Notes: generated from the sequence alone by a model not told the origin. A stretch of 60,589 nt of DNA from CAKAHY01 sp963522175 (GCA_963522175.1 CAUQXC010000010.1:1-60589), one strand, 5' to 3'; numbered from the stretch's first letter, positions 8,013 through 16,777 are shown. Program-made: numbers and translations.

Positions 8013-9734
8013 TTATATAAGCTTGGATTTTGTAAACGGAAGAATAATTTCAACTCGACTTCCCTCTCCAATGGCGCTTGATACATTTATACCGTAGTCA
8101 TCACCGTATAAATTATGTATTAATCTTTTAATATTCATAATACCTACCCTCGGATGCCTTGAGCCGGTTTCATCATAAGCCTTTTTTATATCAAAGCCGA
8201 CACCGTTATCCTCAACTCCTATAACAAGCTTTTCATCTTTTTTTGATATTTTGAGCTTTATAAAACCTTTGTCCCCCTTGGGCTCAAGCCCGTGAATAAC
8301 GGCATTTTCAACTATCGGCTCTATGGAAAGCTTAGGTATGAGGCAGGATTTTGCCTCTTCATCTTCCCAAATAATTTCATAAGATATTATATCTTTAAAT
8401 CTTTCCGAGGATAAATATAAATAAAATTCCGCAATTTTAATTTCTTCTTCTATAGGAATTTCTATTTCATTTTTTCTGAAAATCTTTCCCTGCATAAGTC
8501 CCGACAGAGCACTCACCATTTTATAAACGCTGTCATCCCTATTCAGCTTTGCCCTGATTGAAATCATGGACAGAACATTGAACAGGAAATGAGGGTTTAT
8601 CTGTGCCTGTAAATACTGCAGCCTTGCCTCTTTTGCAATCAGTTCATTTTCATAAACCTCAATGATAAGTCTGTCTATTTTGTCCGTCATCTCATTGAAC
8701 GATTCGCTTATATCGTTAAATTCCTGTAAATTATAGGATTTAAGCTTTATATCAAAATCACCCTTTCCAAGCTCCTTTATCTTATCCGAAATATCCTGCA
8801 GAGGCTTTGTTATTTTCTCCAAATAATGGGTCATGACGGCAAGGGATATCATAAAAACGGAAATTGCAAAAATCCATGCAAGCGCAAATACCGGTTTTAT
8901 GTTGTCATATATGGCTATATCTCTTATTAAGATATATGAGTTCATGCCGAAGCTGTTATTATATACGGAATAGAAGTATTTTTTGTTATCAAACCCGACA
9001 AGCTCGCCCTGACTTTCAGGCAACCCGAAATAAATTTCTTTATTTTTTGATAGAATAACGCTTCCGGATTTATCGGTAATCGCAAAGTTATATTCTTTGT
9101 ATTTATCTAAGGATGAATAGATTTTCTGCAAGGCTTTAGAGTCAAGAACCGCCACCCCGAATCCCGTTCTCGCAAAATCTTCATCATAAAGCGAGAAATA
9201 AACTTCTATACCCTGCCCGTAGGATTTGTACATAAAACGTTTTTCGGAGTTTATATACTCCTTTATTCCGTCCTTCATTCTCTTTTGCTGCTGAGCCGTT
9301 GCCGTACTGCTTTCCGGATAAAAATGTACTCCCGCAAACTGCAAATCCTTATTCACAACATAGAAATCTTTTATAAAGGGGTTTATGGCATCTATCAAAT
9401 TGGCATCGGAAAACAGGTTTATTCCCTTTTCCATACTGATAACGGCAGCCTCAAAAGTTTTTTTCCTTTCTCCCGCCTCTTCAGATTCTCCTTGTAAAAA
9501 TTCTTTTATTTCCCTGTCTTCTCTTACATAAAGAGCGGCTTCTTCAAAAAAATGAATATGTCTTACCAACTTATCCTGTATACTTTTAATATAAAACTCC
9601 ATATTGGATTTTGCAGGTTTATATGCTTGCCTGAACATAAAAAATGACAAAATGCTTCCGAGAAGCAAAATACCGCACAGGCTTGCAAAACCCATAATTT
9701 TTAAAAGCTCATACCTTACCGTGTTTTTTTGCAT
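8013..9734 (-). CDS. YesM-type sensor histidine kinase
   Basis: 573 residues. A membrane helix at about 12-34 is followed by an extracellular Cache-like sensor domain (about 35-280), a second helix (282-303) and a HAMP domain (304-358). The LytS/YesM-type His_kinase box is QINPHFLFN (His382), and the HATPase domain has VENAVIHGL (N box) and GVEDNGVGFD (G1 box). This family senses extracellular sugars and partners with AraC-type regulators. It is the first gene of a three-gene operon ending in the accessory lipoprotein. The start follows GGGAAG. The promoter was not found with confidence: the space upstream is only 79 bases and holds the dapB terminator. Confidence 0.93.
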   Translation of the reverse strand: MQKNTVRYELLKIMGFASLCGILLLGSILSFFMFRQAYKPAKSNMEFYIKSIQDKLVRHIHFFEEAALYVREDREIKEFLQGESEEAGERKKTFEAAVISMEKGINLFSDANLIDAINPFIKDFYVVNKDLQFAGVHFYPESSTATAQQQKRMKDGIKEYINSEKRFMYKSYGQGIEVYFSLYDEDFARTGFGVAVLDSKALQKIYSSLDKYKEYNFAITDKSGSVILSKNKEIYFGLPESQGELVGFDNKKYFYSVYNNSFGMNSYILIRDIAIYDNIKPVFALAWIFAISVFMISLAVMTHYLEKITKPLQDISDKIKELGKGDFDIKLKSYNLQEFNDISESFNEMTDKIDRLIIEVYENELIAKEARLQYLQAQINPHFLFNVLSMISIRAKLNRDDSVYKMVSALSGLMQGKIFRKNEIEIPIEEEIKIAEFYLYLSSERFKDIISYEIIWEDEEAKSCLIPKLSIEPIVENAVIHGLEPKGDKGFIKLKISKKDEKLVIGVEDNGVGFDIKKAYDETGSRHPRVGIMNIKRLIHNLYGDDYGINVSSAIGEGSRVEIILPFTKSKLI

Positions 9735-9760
9735 TATTATCTTCCCGCATACGAATACAT

Positions 9761-9806
9761 AAAAAGCACCTTAACATAAACCCTCGATTATTTTAAAGTG
9801 CTTTTT
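9761..9806 (-). terminator. Intrinsic terminator after dapB
   Basis: Inverted repeat AAAAAGCACCTTAA (9761-9774) / TTAAAGTGCTTTTT (9793-9806) forms a 14-bp stem with one wobble pair and T-runs on both strands. It lies 8 bases after the dapB stop. Confidence 0.8.
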
Positions 9807-9813
9807 ATATGAA

Positions 9814-10575
9814 TTATCTGTTTTCTATGACATCTGTCATAGTATATAAACCGTTTTGCTTTCCAAGCAAATATTTTGCCGCCGACAAGGCACCTTTAGC
9901 AAAAATTTTTCTCGAATATGCGCTGTGGCTTAAAGTTATAAGCTCATCTTCTCCGGCAAATATAATATCATGTTCTCCGACTATGCTTCCGCCTCTGACA
10001 CTGCTTATTCCAAGCTCCTTTTTTTCTCTCGGCTGTCTCTTACTCTCTCTTTCGTATACATAGGACAAGCTGCCGTGAAGAGCTTCATTTACCGCTTCCG
10101 CCATAGAAAGCGCCGTTCCGCTCGGAGCATCCAACTTACGCCTGTGATGCTTTTCAACTATTTCAATGTCAAAATCCGCATTATACAGGCTTAAACTCAC
10201 CTCTTTTATAAGCTTAAGCAAAAGGTTTACCCCTAAAGACATATTAGCACTTCTGAGTATTGCAACTTCCTTTGAGTATTCCTTTATCTTTTGTATATGC
10301 ACATCTTCAAGTCCCGTTGTACAAAGTACAAGCGGAACCTTCCTGCTTTTTGTAAATTCAAGCAGGGAAGAAACGGCACTTATATGCGCAAAATCAACTA
10401 TAGCATCAGCTTCTTCTTTAATATCGTTTATATCCTGATATACGGGAAAATCTTCTCTTTTTTGCGGTGTAACGTCAACACCTGCGACTATGGTAAAATC
10501 CTTATTTTCCTTAACAAGTTCGCTTACAACCTTGCCCATGGCTCCGTTGCAACCGTGCAATATTATTCTCACCAT
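9814..10575 (-). CDS. dapB: 4-hydroxy-tetrahydrodipicolinate reductase
   Basis: 253 residues, slightly shorter than the family's usual length of about 265. It reduces the cyclic product of DapA with NAD(P)H in diaminopimelate/lysine synthesis. The N-terminal nucleotide motif is GCNGAMGKVV (8-17). The signature EKHHRRKLDAPSGTA carries the catalytic His-His and Lys, and the substrate Thr is in the APSGTA segment. It lies 16 bases after dapA, so the two form an operon. The next step in this organism is probably the single-step dehydrogenase encoded by ddh at 37729. Confidence 0.97.
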   Translation of the reverse strand: MVRIILHGCNGAMGKVVSELVKENKDFTIVAGVDVTPQKREDFPVYQDINDIKEEADAIVDFAHISAVSSLLEFTKSRKVPLVLCTTGLEDVHIQKIKEYSKEVAILRSANMSLGVNLLLKLIKEVSLSLYNADFDIEIVEKHHRRKLDAPSGTALSMAEAVNEALHGSLSYVYERESKRQPREKKELGISSVRGGSIVGEHDIIFAGEDELITLSHSAYSRKIFAKGALSAAKYLLGKQNGLYTMTDVIENR

Positions 10576-10591
10576 ATTTTACTTTACTCCT

Positions 10592-11482
10592 TTACAGTAT
10601 GCCGTAAGCCTTCATAGCCTCCATAAGAGCCTGTTTATGCTCTTCTTCCATTTCCGTAAGAGGAAGTCTTAAACCGCCGACAGCCTTACCCTGAAGATTC
10701 ATAGCCGCCTTTACCGGTATGGGATTGACTTCCGAAAATAACATATCTATAAGATGTAAAGCCTCAAGCTGCAGTTTTGCAGCTTTTTTGTAATCCCCTT
10801 CAAGCGCGGCTTTGCACAGGTCATGAGTCTTTTTAGGAGCTACGTTACTGAGAACGGATATTACTCCCGCACCGCCCAGAGCCATAATAGGAATAATCTG
10901 GTCGTCATTTCCCGAATACATGTCTATAGGTTTATCTCCCATAAGAGCCATGGTCTTTGCAATATTTGAAATGTTGGAGCTTGCTTCCTTTACTCCGACA
11001 ATATTTTCGGTGTTCTTTACAAGCTCGGCTATGGTTTCCGGGCACATGTTTATTCCGGTTCTTCCCGGGATATTGTAAAGCAAAATAGGAAGCTTCACGG
11101 CATCCGCAACCGAAGTAAAGTGCTTCATGATTCCTTTTTGAGTAGCTTTATTATAATACGGTGTAACCAAAAGCAAGCCGTCCGCACCGTACTTCGCCGC
11201 TTCGGTAGATAAGTATACCGCGGTTTCGGTAGAGTTTGAGCCTGTTCCCGCAATTACAGGTATGCGACCTTTTACCCTTTCACAAGTGAACTTTATTACT
11301 TCAAGATGTTCCTCATGCGACAAGGTTGCCGCCTCTCCTGTAGTACCCATTGAAATAATGGCATCCGTCTCGCCGGCTATCTGCTCCTCAATAAGCTCTT
11401 CAAGTTTATCGTAATTAACACTTTCATCTTCGTTAAACGGTGTGATCAATGCAACTCCCGCACCTTCAAATAATGTTGCCAT
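10592..11482 (-). CDS. dapA: 4-hydroxy-tetrahydrodipicolinate synthase
   Basis: 296 residues, the usual length. It condenses pyruvate with aspartate semialdehyde as the first committed step of lysine/DAP synthesis. GTTGEAATL (substrate and carboxylate binding), LLYNIPGRTG (proton-relay Tyr) and the Schiff-base Lys in IVGVKEASSN are visible. It is a TIM-barrel cytoplasmic tetramer. A consensus promoter lies just upstream (11513-11541) and the ATG follows GGAGG. It is co-transcribed with dapB. Confidence 0.97.
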   Translation of the reverse strand: MATLFEGAGVALITPFNEDESVNYDKLEELIEEQIAGETDAIISMGTTGEAATLSHEEHLEVIKFTCERVKGRIPVIAGTGSNSTETAVYLSTEAAKYGADGLLLVTPYYNKATQKGIMKHFTSVADAVKLPILLYNIPGRTGINMCPETIAELVKNTENIVGVKEASSNISNIAKTMALMGDKPIDMYSGNDDQIIPIMALGGAGVISVLSNVAPKKTHDLCKAALEGDYKKAAKLQLEALHLIDMLFSEVNPIPVKAAMNLQGKAVGGLRLPLTEMEEEHKQALMEAMKAYGIL

Positions 11483-11512
11483 AGTCCCTCCAAAATCAGT
11501 TTACTTTTTAAC

Positions 11513-11541
11513 ATAGTAACACTTTGATATATAAAAGTCAA
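11513..11541 (-). promoter_or_regulatory. Sigma-A-type promoter of dapA-dapB
   Basis: The minus strand reads TTGACT (11536-11541), a 17-base spacer, then TACTAT (11513-11518). It abuts the stop codon of the aldolase gene and gives a short leader of about 24 bases before ATG 11482. I see no lysine riboswitch in that space. Confidence 0.75.
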
Positions 11542-11542
11542 T

Positions 11543-12190
11543 TTATTTGCATTTTCTGACCGCTTCCACAAACTCTTTGGCCTTTTCTTTTACGGCTTCA
11601 AAATCATCATTTTTTCCACCCTTTGTAAGACTGGAACCTGTTCCCAGAGCAAAAGCCCCCGCCTTGAGCCATTTGTCAACATTATCCACATCAACTCCGC
11701 CGCTCGGCATAAACTCCGCCTGAGGCAAAGGTCCTTTATATGTACTTATTACGCTAGGTCCCAAAATATTTCCCGGGAATACCTTTATAACATCACAGCC
11801 CGCCTCCAAAGCCTTTATCGCTTCGGTAGGAGACATAACTCCCGGCATAACCGGAATTCTGTATCTGTTGCACAGCTTTATCATCTCCAAATCAAGCCCC
11901 GGACTTACCACATAACTTGCCCCTGCCAAGATCACAAGTCTTGCTGTCTCTGCATCAAGAACGGTACCGGCACCTATAACCACATTCTTGTTGTCCTTGT
12001 ACTTCTTAGCCAAAAGAGAAATAAACTCTACGGGGTTTCCCTCTTCCATAGTCATGGTTATCTCAATAAAATTAATTCCGCCCTCTACTATGGCATCTAC
12101 AACTTTTTCTCCGTGAGTCGCATTTTTAGCCCTCACAACCGCAACCAAAGCTTCCTCCTTCAACTTTGAAAGCAACATCTCTTTTCTCAC
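11543..12190 (-). CDS. eda: KDPG/KHG aldolase (2-keto-3-deoxy-6-phosphogluconate aldolase)
   Basis: 215 residues from a GTG start at 12190, preceded by AAGGAGG with good spacing. It is a class I TIM-barrel aldolase cleaving 2-keto-3-deoxy-6-phosphogluconate (or 4-hydroxy-2-oxoglutarate) to pyruvate plus an aldehyde. Visible are the Glu of FIEITMTMEEG, VIGAGTVLDAE, the Schiff-base Lys in CDVIKVFPG and the phosphate-binding FMPSGGVD. The Arg usually found after the Glu motif is not obvious, which occurs in diverged members. No KDG kinase or dehydratase gene is adjacent, so the physiological substrate is uncertain. No room for a clear promoter exists between its start and the terminator at 12230, so it may depend on read-through. 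Confidence 0.88.
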   Translation of the reverse strand: MRKEMLLSKLKEEALVAVVRAKNATHGEKVVDAIVEGGINFIEITMTMEEGNPVEFISLLAKKYKDNKNVVIGAGTVLDAETARLVILAGASYVVSPGLDLEMIKLCNRYRIPVMPGVMSPTEAIKALEAGCDVIKVFPGNILGPSVISTYKGPLPQAEFMPSGGVDVDNVDKWLKAGAFALGTGSSLTKGGKNDDFEAVKEKAKEFVEAVRKCK

Positions 12191-12229
12191 CTGATTACCT
12201 CCTTGAATAATATATCTTTTTTAAATAAA

Positions 12230-12250
12230 GCCAAGGAACAAATCCTTGGC
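12230..12250 (-). terminator. Intrinsic terminator after cytidylate-kinase-like gene
   Basis: GCCAAGGA (12230-12237), a five-base loop and TCCTTGGC (12243-12250) form a perfect 8-bp stem with T-rich tracts on both sides. It lies 20 bases after the stop of the gene at 12270. Confidence 0.8.
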
Positions 12251-12269
12251 TCTTATTTTTATTTGATTC

Positions 12270-12893
12270 TTATACTTTTTTAAGCTCCATGCATGCCTTT
12301 ATAAGTTTAACAACCCCGTCTATACCCAAAATACTCGAGTTTACGCACATATTATAACTTTTCGCCTCACTCCAGCGCTTACTGGAATAGTAGTTATAAT
12401 AGCTCGCTCTTCTCTTGTCCGTCTTTATCATGATGTCTCTTGCTTTTTCTTTTGAGATTTTCTGGTCTTCCATTATTCTGTTAAGCTTGTCTTCTTCGTT
12501 AGCCGTTATGAATACGCTTAGAACCGCCTCATCGTCTTCAAGAGCATAATCGGCACATCTTCCTACTATTACACAGTTTTCTTCTTTTGCCAGTTTTTTT
12601 ATGGCTTCAAACTGAGCAAGAAAAATTTTATGATTAATAGGCATGTCAAGATAACCGCCGGAGGCATAGCCCATGGCATAAGTATCCATGACCAAAGAAT
12701 ACAAAAAGCTTGAACTCGGTCTTTCATCATGAGTTTTTATGAGGTCTTCACACAAACCGCTTTGTTTCGCCGCCAAAGTCAGTAATTCCTTATCATAGCA
12801 TTTAACGCCGAGTTCCTCGGCAAGTTTTTCCCCTATAAGCTTTCCGCCGCTTCCGCACTCACGTCCTATAGTTATAATAAATCTCTTATCCAT
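12270..12893 (-). CDS. Cytidylate kinase-like protein
   Basis: 207 residues, starting with FIITIGRECGSGGKLIGEKLAEELG. This carries the modified P-loop GRECGSGG of the cytidylate-kinase-like family, which is distinct from true Cmk. It also has a CYDKELL segment and an Arg-containing lid (RIMEDQKISKEKARDIM). Family members are common in Clostridia; their substrate is not established, so nucleotide or small-molecule phosphorylation is only presumed. It has its own promoter (12930-12938). In the leader, AAGCAC near the transcript start can pair with GTGCTT just 3' of the AAGGAGG ribosome site, which might modulate translation. Transcription ends at the hairpin at 12230. Confidence 0.85.
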   Translation of the reverse strand: MDKRFIITIGRECGSGGKLIGEKLAEELGVKCYDKELLTLAAKQSGLCEDLIKTHDERPSSSFLYSLVMDTYAMGYASGGYLDMPINHKIFLAQFEAIKKLAKEENCVIVGRCADYALEDDEAVLSVFITANEEDKLNRIMEDQKISKEKARDIMIKTDKRRASYYNYYSSKRWSEAKSYNMCVNSSILGIDGVVKLIKACMELKKV

Positions 12894-12929
12894 ACAAGCA
12901 CCTCCTTAAAGAAAAAACCTTGTGCTTAT

Positions 12930-12938
12930 ATTATAGCA
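12930..12938 (-). promoter_or_regulatory. Extended -10 promoter of cytidylate-kinase-like gene
   Basis: The minus strand reads TGCTATAAT, a perfect extended -10. The -35 is weak (TTTTAA at 17 bases). The start point would be near 12924, giving a leader of about 30 bases with AAGGAGG. Confidence 0.55.
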
Positions 12939-12960
12939 AAAAATCACAGACTTTAAAAGC

Positions 12961-13872
12961 TTATTTTTCCAATTTTTCTAACAATTCGCTAAAATATTCC
13001 GGTAAATTTGCACAAAATTCGATATATTTCTTACTCACAGGATGTATGAAGCCCAAAGTAGCCGCATGAAGGCACTGTCCGCAAAGCTTAAAAGATGATT
13101 TTTGCTTGGAATAAAGCTCATCTCCCAAAAGAGGATGTCCCATATCGGAAAAATGTACTCTTATCTGATGGGTACGCCCCGTTTCAAGTCTACATTCCAC
13201 ATAGCTGTATTTATCGAATCTTTCCAAAACCTTGTAACGGGTTACAGCCCTTCTTCCATCCGGGCAAACAGCCATCTTTTTCCTGTCCGTTTTACTTCTT
13301 CCTATGGGCTTATCAATCGTACCCTCATCATCTTTAAGTCTGCCATGCACTATCGCCCTGTAAGCTCTTGTAATACTGTGTTCCTTAAGCTGAGCCGCAA
13401 TACACTCATGAGATGCATCGTTTTTACATACGAGTAAAAGCCCCGTTGTATCCTTATCTATCCTGTGCACTATGCCCGGACGTAAGACTCCGTTTATTCC
13501 CGAAAGACTGTCCTTGCAATGAAACATAAGCGCATTGACAAGTGTTTTACTGTAATGCCCCGCTGCCGGATGAACAACCATATCTTTAGGTTTGTTTACA
13601 ACAATGACATCCTCATCCTCGTATACTATATCCAAAGGAATGTTCTCGGCTTCTATATCGGGTATGACATCGTCGGGTATGAACACCTTAATCTCATCAC
13701 CCAATCTGACCGTGTAATTCGGCTTTACCGCTTTTTCATTTACCAGTACATTTTCATCTTTTATGAGTTTTTGTATATATGAGCGGGATTTACCCTCTAT
13801 ATTGCCTGCAAGATATGCGTCTATCCTGATAAGCTCATCCCCGTCATCCACATTTAAAATAATGTTCTTCAT
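12961..13872 (-). CDS. rluD: RluD-family 23S rRNA pseudouridine synthase
   Basis: 303 residues from ATG 13872, 19 bases after the lspA stop; longer in-frame readings would run into lspA and do not look like the family. The N-terminal S4 RNA-binding domain (KSRSYIQKLIKDENVLVNEKAVK) is followed by the catalytic RsuA/RluD domain with HRIDKDTTGLLLVCK, where the Asp is the catalytic residue. GRTHQIRVHF and HPLLGDELY are also present. It isomerises uridines in large-subunit rRNA. It is the last gene of the division-linked operon; the lspA-rluD pair is a common Firmicutes arrangement. Assignment to RluD rather than a paralogue (YlyB type) is by context. Confidence 0.93.
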   Translation of the reverse strand: MKNIILNVDDGDELIRIDAYLAGNIEGKSRSYIQKLIKDENVLVNEKAVKPNYTVRLGDEIKVFIPDDVIPDIEAENIPLDIVYEDEDVIVVNKPKDMVVHPAAGHYSKTLVNALMFHCKDSLSGINGVLRPGIVHRIDKDTTGLLLVCKNDASHECIAAQLKEHSITRAYRAIVHGRLKDDEGTIDKPIGRSKTDRKKMAVCPDGRRAVTRYKVLERFDKYSYVECRLETGRTHQIRVHFSDMGHPLLGDELYSKQKSSFKLCGQCLHAATLGFIHPVSKKYIEFCANLPEYFSELLEKLEK

Positions 13873-13891
13873 TACAATCTCTAAGCCTGAC

Positions 13892-14413
13892 CTATAAACT
13901 CTTTTTAGCCTTATGAATTCTCTTAAACGACAAAAAATCCAGCTCGTCCTCCTTGTAGTAAAATACAAGCAGGTATATTAAAGCCGCAACCGCACAGGAT
14001 ACGTACATATCCGCAACATTGAATATAGGGAAGTCTATAGGTTTAAAATAAATAAAATCAACCACATAGCCTCTGAAAATCCTGTCGATAATATTTCCCG
14101 CCGCTCCGGCAAAAACAAAGGCAAATGTAAGCAAAAGCCCCAACATTCTCTTAGTTTCCGGCATAATGCAAACGGCTCTGATCAGCACAAACGAAACTAT
14201 TGCGGCAATTATATAAAATATATAGGTTTGTCCCTGCAATATCCCGAATGCAGCTCCCCTGTTTTCCGTATAAACAAATTCAAGAATATTCTTTATAAGG
14301 GGATAATCTCTGCTCATTAAATATTTTACAGCTATTGCCTTTGTATATTGATCCAGAAGGATACCTACAAGTGCAACGGCAAAAAAACAAATAAATCTTT
14401 TAATTCTACTCAA
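13892..14413 (-). CDS. lspA: Lipoprotein signal peptidase (signal peptidase II)
   Basis: 173 residues with four membrane helices. It removes signal peptides from diacylglyceryl-modified prolipoproteins, such as the two binding lipoproteins in this window. The family motifs are NRGAAFG and AGAAGNIIDRIFRGYVVDFIYF; the two aspartates in GNxxDR and VVDF are the catalytic pair. It overlaps aroB by 8 bases, so it is translationally coupled to it, and is followed by rluD. Confidence 0.96.
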   Translation of the reverse strand: MSRIKRFICFFAVALVGILLDQYTKAIAVKYLMSRDYPLIKNILEFVYTENRGAAFGILQGQTYIFYIIAAIVSFVLIRAVCIMPETKRMLGLLLTFAFVFAGAAGNIIDRIFRGYVVDFIYFKPIDFPIFNVADMYVSCAVAALIYLLVFYYKEDELDFLSFKRIHKAKKSL

Positions 14414-15485
14414 CTTTTATACTCCTTAACGCCTTTTTCATGTCCTCCGAACTTACACTTCTGTCTATAACGGCTTTCCCTATTCCGTCCAAGAGAATAA
14501 ACTTAAGACTTCCGCTTTCCACCTTTTTATCATTTCTTGTAAATTTCAGCACCTCATCCTTATCCTCTATACGAAGATTTACAGGAAGTCCGAAGAAAGA
14601 CAACAGCTTTTTAAGTTTCTCATATTCTTCCGGAAATAACATATTTCTTTCTACCGAAATATCCGCGGCACAAAGCATACCCAAAGCAACGCTCGCGCCG
14701 TGAGAAAGCTCAAATTTAAAATATTTTTCTATTGCATGTCCGAGAGTATGCCCGAAATTAAGAAGGGCTCTTTCTCCGTTTTCTTTGAAATCACGCTCCA
14801 CGACACCTTTTTTTATTAAATCCGAGCGATAGACCATTTCTTCCATGATTTGCAAATCTCTGTTTTTTATCTTCTCTTTATTTGAAATTATATCTTCATA
14901 ATATGTCTTATCTTTTATAAGACCGTGCTTGATAAGCTCCGCCATTCCCGAAGAATACTCTCTTTCACTGAGAGTTTTAAGAGTCGAGAGATTTATGTAC
15001 ACCGCTTTCGGTAAATAGAAAGCTCCCACCATGTTTTTATATCCCTCAAAATCAACTCCGGTTTTTCCTCCTATACTTGAATCCACCTGTGCTAAAAGTG
15101 TGGTAGGAATCTGTATAAAATCTATTCCTCTCAAGTAAGTGGCTGCCGCATACCCGCAAAGGTCTCCTACGACACCTCCGCCGAGCGCAAGAAGAATATC
15201 CTTTCTGTCAAACTCGTTTTCTATTAAAAACTTGTAAAGCTTTCTGACCGTATCGAGATTTTTGCTTTCTTCTCCGGCTTCAAAAACAAAACTGAACACT
15301 TTTCTACCCTCAAATATGCCAAGTACCTCTTCACAGTAAAGCCTCTTAACATTTGTATCGGTAACTATACAGATTTTTGTTTTTTCATCACTCAGCTCAT
15401 CAAGCGTTCCCTTCAGCAAAGAAAAATCCTTTTCCAATAGTATATTATAAGCAAATTTCCCCTGATTATTTACTTCAAGTCTCAT
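14406..15485 (-). CDS. aroB: 3-dehydroquinate synthase
   Basis: 359 residues, typical length. It converts DAHP to 3-dehydroquinate in the shikimate pathway, using NAD and a divalent metal. The NAD/substrate motif GGGVVGDLCGYAAATYLRGI and FIQIPTTLLAQVDSSIGGKTG are clear. The metal ligands are an early Glu and the His residues in the NFGHTLGHAIE region. It is unusual in position: it sits between ylmH and lspA in a division-linked operon, where relatives often have divIVA. There are 9 bases from ylmH and an 8-base overlap with lspA. Confidence 0.97.
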   Translation of the reverse strand: MRLEVNNQGKFAYNILLEKDFSLLKGTLDELSDEKTKICIVTDTNVKRLYCEEVLGIFEGRKVFSFVFEAGEESKNLDTVRKLYKFLIENEFDRKDILLALGGGVVGDLCGYAAATYLRGIDFIQIPTTLLAQVDSSIGGKTGVDFEGYKNMVGAFYLPKAVYINLSTLKTLSEREYSSGMAELIKHGLIKDKTYYEDIISNKEKIKNRDLQIMEEMVYRSDLIKKGVVERDFKENGERALLNFGHTLGHAIEKYFKFELSHGASVALGMLCAADISVERNMLFPEEYEKLKKLLSFFGLPVNLRIEDKDEVLKFTRNDKKVESGSLKFILLDGIGKAVIDRSVSSEDMKKALRSIKVE

Positions 15486-15494
15486 TACTTCCTC

Positions 15495-16253
15495 CTAAGT
15501 GTAAAGCAAAACCTTAAGTACAAGTCTGTTCTTTTTGGTTGTTTTCAAGCTTTCGACAAACTTAAATCTTCCAAGCCCTCTTACACTGATAATTTCGCCT
15601 TCTTTAAGAGTATACGAATGATTGGTGCTTTGTTTGCCGTTTATAAAAACAAGCCCTGAGAGTACAAGCTCACTTACAACGGTTCTGGATTTATTAAATA
15701 CGGCGGCTATCAAAACATCAAGTCTTAAAGATGCCGCATTTACAAGAGCTTCCTTACCCTCATTGGCAAAAGTCAAATCCGAAAATTTCGCTTCATCAAG
15801 TACAACCTTCGTATGCTTTATGAACTCCAAATTGTCTTTAATTATATTTTTTATCTTTTCCAAAACTACAATATATGCCGTGTTTTCACTTATAAGAATA
15901 TCTCCCAAGGTATTTCTCTCCAAACCCAAATTCATGAGTGCACCTAAAAAGTCTTTGTGTTTAAGCTCATCGGAAAATTTGGCATTCTTAGGACTTATCT
16001 TTAAAACAGAGAGCATATCAAAAGAAATTTCATCCGTATAAGACGGAACAAAGCAAACAACTTTTCTTTCCGCCACTTCATACCCTCCGAAAAGCACATG
16101 CTTTTGTTTAGGCAGTTCCGATATTATTGAATGAAAAATTGTTTGCTCGTGTAAATTTAAAAATAATGTATTTGTAGGTATCTCCTTAAGATAAGATAAT
16201 CTTGCCAATTCTTTTATACGGTTTTTTAAGATTATATCTTCTTTGCTGTCCAT
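15495..16253 (-). CDS. ylmH: YlmH/Sll1252-family S4-domain RNA-binding protein
   Basis: 252 residues. The N-terminal half is an alpha/beta domain typical of YlmH (KHVLFGGYEVAERKVVCFVPSY). The C-terminal S4 domain (VVSELVLSGLVFINGKQS...SVRGLGRFKF, about 175-240) binds structured RNA. It starts 1 base after the sepF stop, within the yggS-sepF-ylmH cluster conserved in Firmicutes. The family is linked to cell division by context and, in some species, to rescue of stalled ribosomes. Its exact role here is not decidable from sequence. Confidence 0.9.
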   Translation of the reverse strand: MDSKEDIILKNRIKELARLSYLKEIPTNTLFLNLHEQTIFHSIISELPKQKHVLFGGYEVAERKVVCFVPSYTDEISFDMLSVLKISPKNAKFSDELKHKDFLGALMNLGLERNTLGDILISENTAYIVVLEKIKNIIKDNLEFIKHTKVVLDEAKFSDLTFANEGKEALVNAASLRLDVLIAAVFNKSRTVVSELVLSGLVFINGKQSTNHSYTLKEGEIISVRGLGRFKFVESLKTTKKNRLVLKVLLYT

Positions 16254-16254
16254 A

Positions 16255-16764
16255 TTAAATCCTTAGGTTGAATCCCTGCATATCATAGGCATTGCTTATC
16301 ATATCTGCGAACTCTCCGCTTAATTCTATGGACGGAGGAGTGGCAATAACAATGTAATTTGATATCTTTTGTAAGTTTCCCTTTATACTGTAGGTTGAGC
16401 CGGAAGTGAAATCTATAATTCTTCTTATGATATCACTGTGCATACCTTCCATGTTTATGACAACGGCTTTTCCGCTTAAAAGAGGATCACAAATATCTCT
16501 GACATCTTCAAAACCTGTGGGCTTAACAAGAACAAGTTGCATACCGTTACTCTTTGCCGAAGACTGACTCTGCTGCTTAGGTCTTGTAAATATTCTTGTT
16601 TTTTCCGATGTCTGAGTCTGAGCGCTTGCCCTTTGTGCGGTTCTTGTTACATTTTTGGGAGCTTCTTCTACTTCTTCGTCGTCGTACCCCTCATAATCAT
16701 CATACTCATCATATTCGTCGTCTCCAAATCTTATTCTGTTCATAACATTACTAAAAAAACTCAT
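16255..16764 (-). CDS. sepF: Cell division protein SepF
   Basis: 169 residues from ATG 16764, with AGGAG upstream; an in-frame ATG at 16791 lies inside the ribosome-site region. An N-terminal amphipathic membrane-anchoring helix (MSFFSNVMNRIRFG) is followed by an acidic Asp/Glu/Tyr-rich stretch, a Ser/Gln/Thr-rich linker and the C-terminal SepF dimerisation domain (LVLVKPTGFEDVRDICDPLL, VINMEG, RRIIDFTSGSTYSIKG). SepF tethers FtsZ to the membrane and forms rings. It follows yggS by 13 bases. Confidence 0.95.
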   Translation of the reverse strand: MSFFSNVMNRIRFGDDEYDEYDDYEGYDDEEVEEAPKNVTRTAQRASAQTQTSEKTRIFTRPKQQSQSSAKSNGMQLVLVKPTGFEDVRDICDPLLSGKAVVINMEGMHSDIIRRIIDFTSGSTYSIKGNLQKISNYIVIATPPSIELSGEFADMISNAYDMQGFNLRI

Positions 16765-16777
16765 TTTGTATTTTCTC

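Noticed and set aside
11483..11542. Lysine riboswitch upstream of dapA
   Set aside because: The gap is only 60 bases and is filled by a consensus promoter and ribosome site; there is no space for the aptamer.
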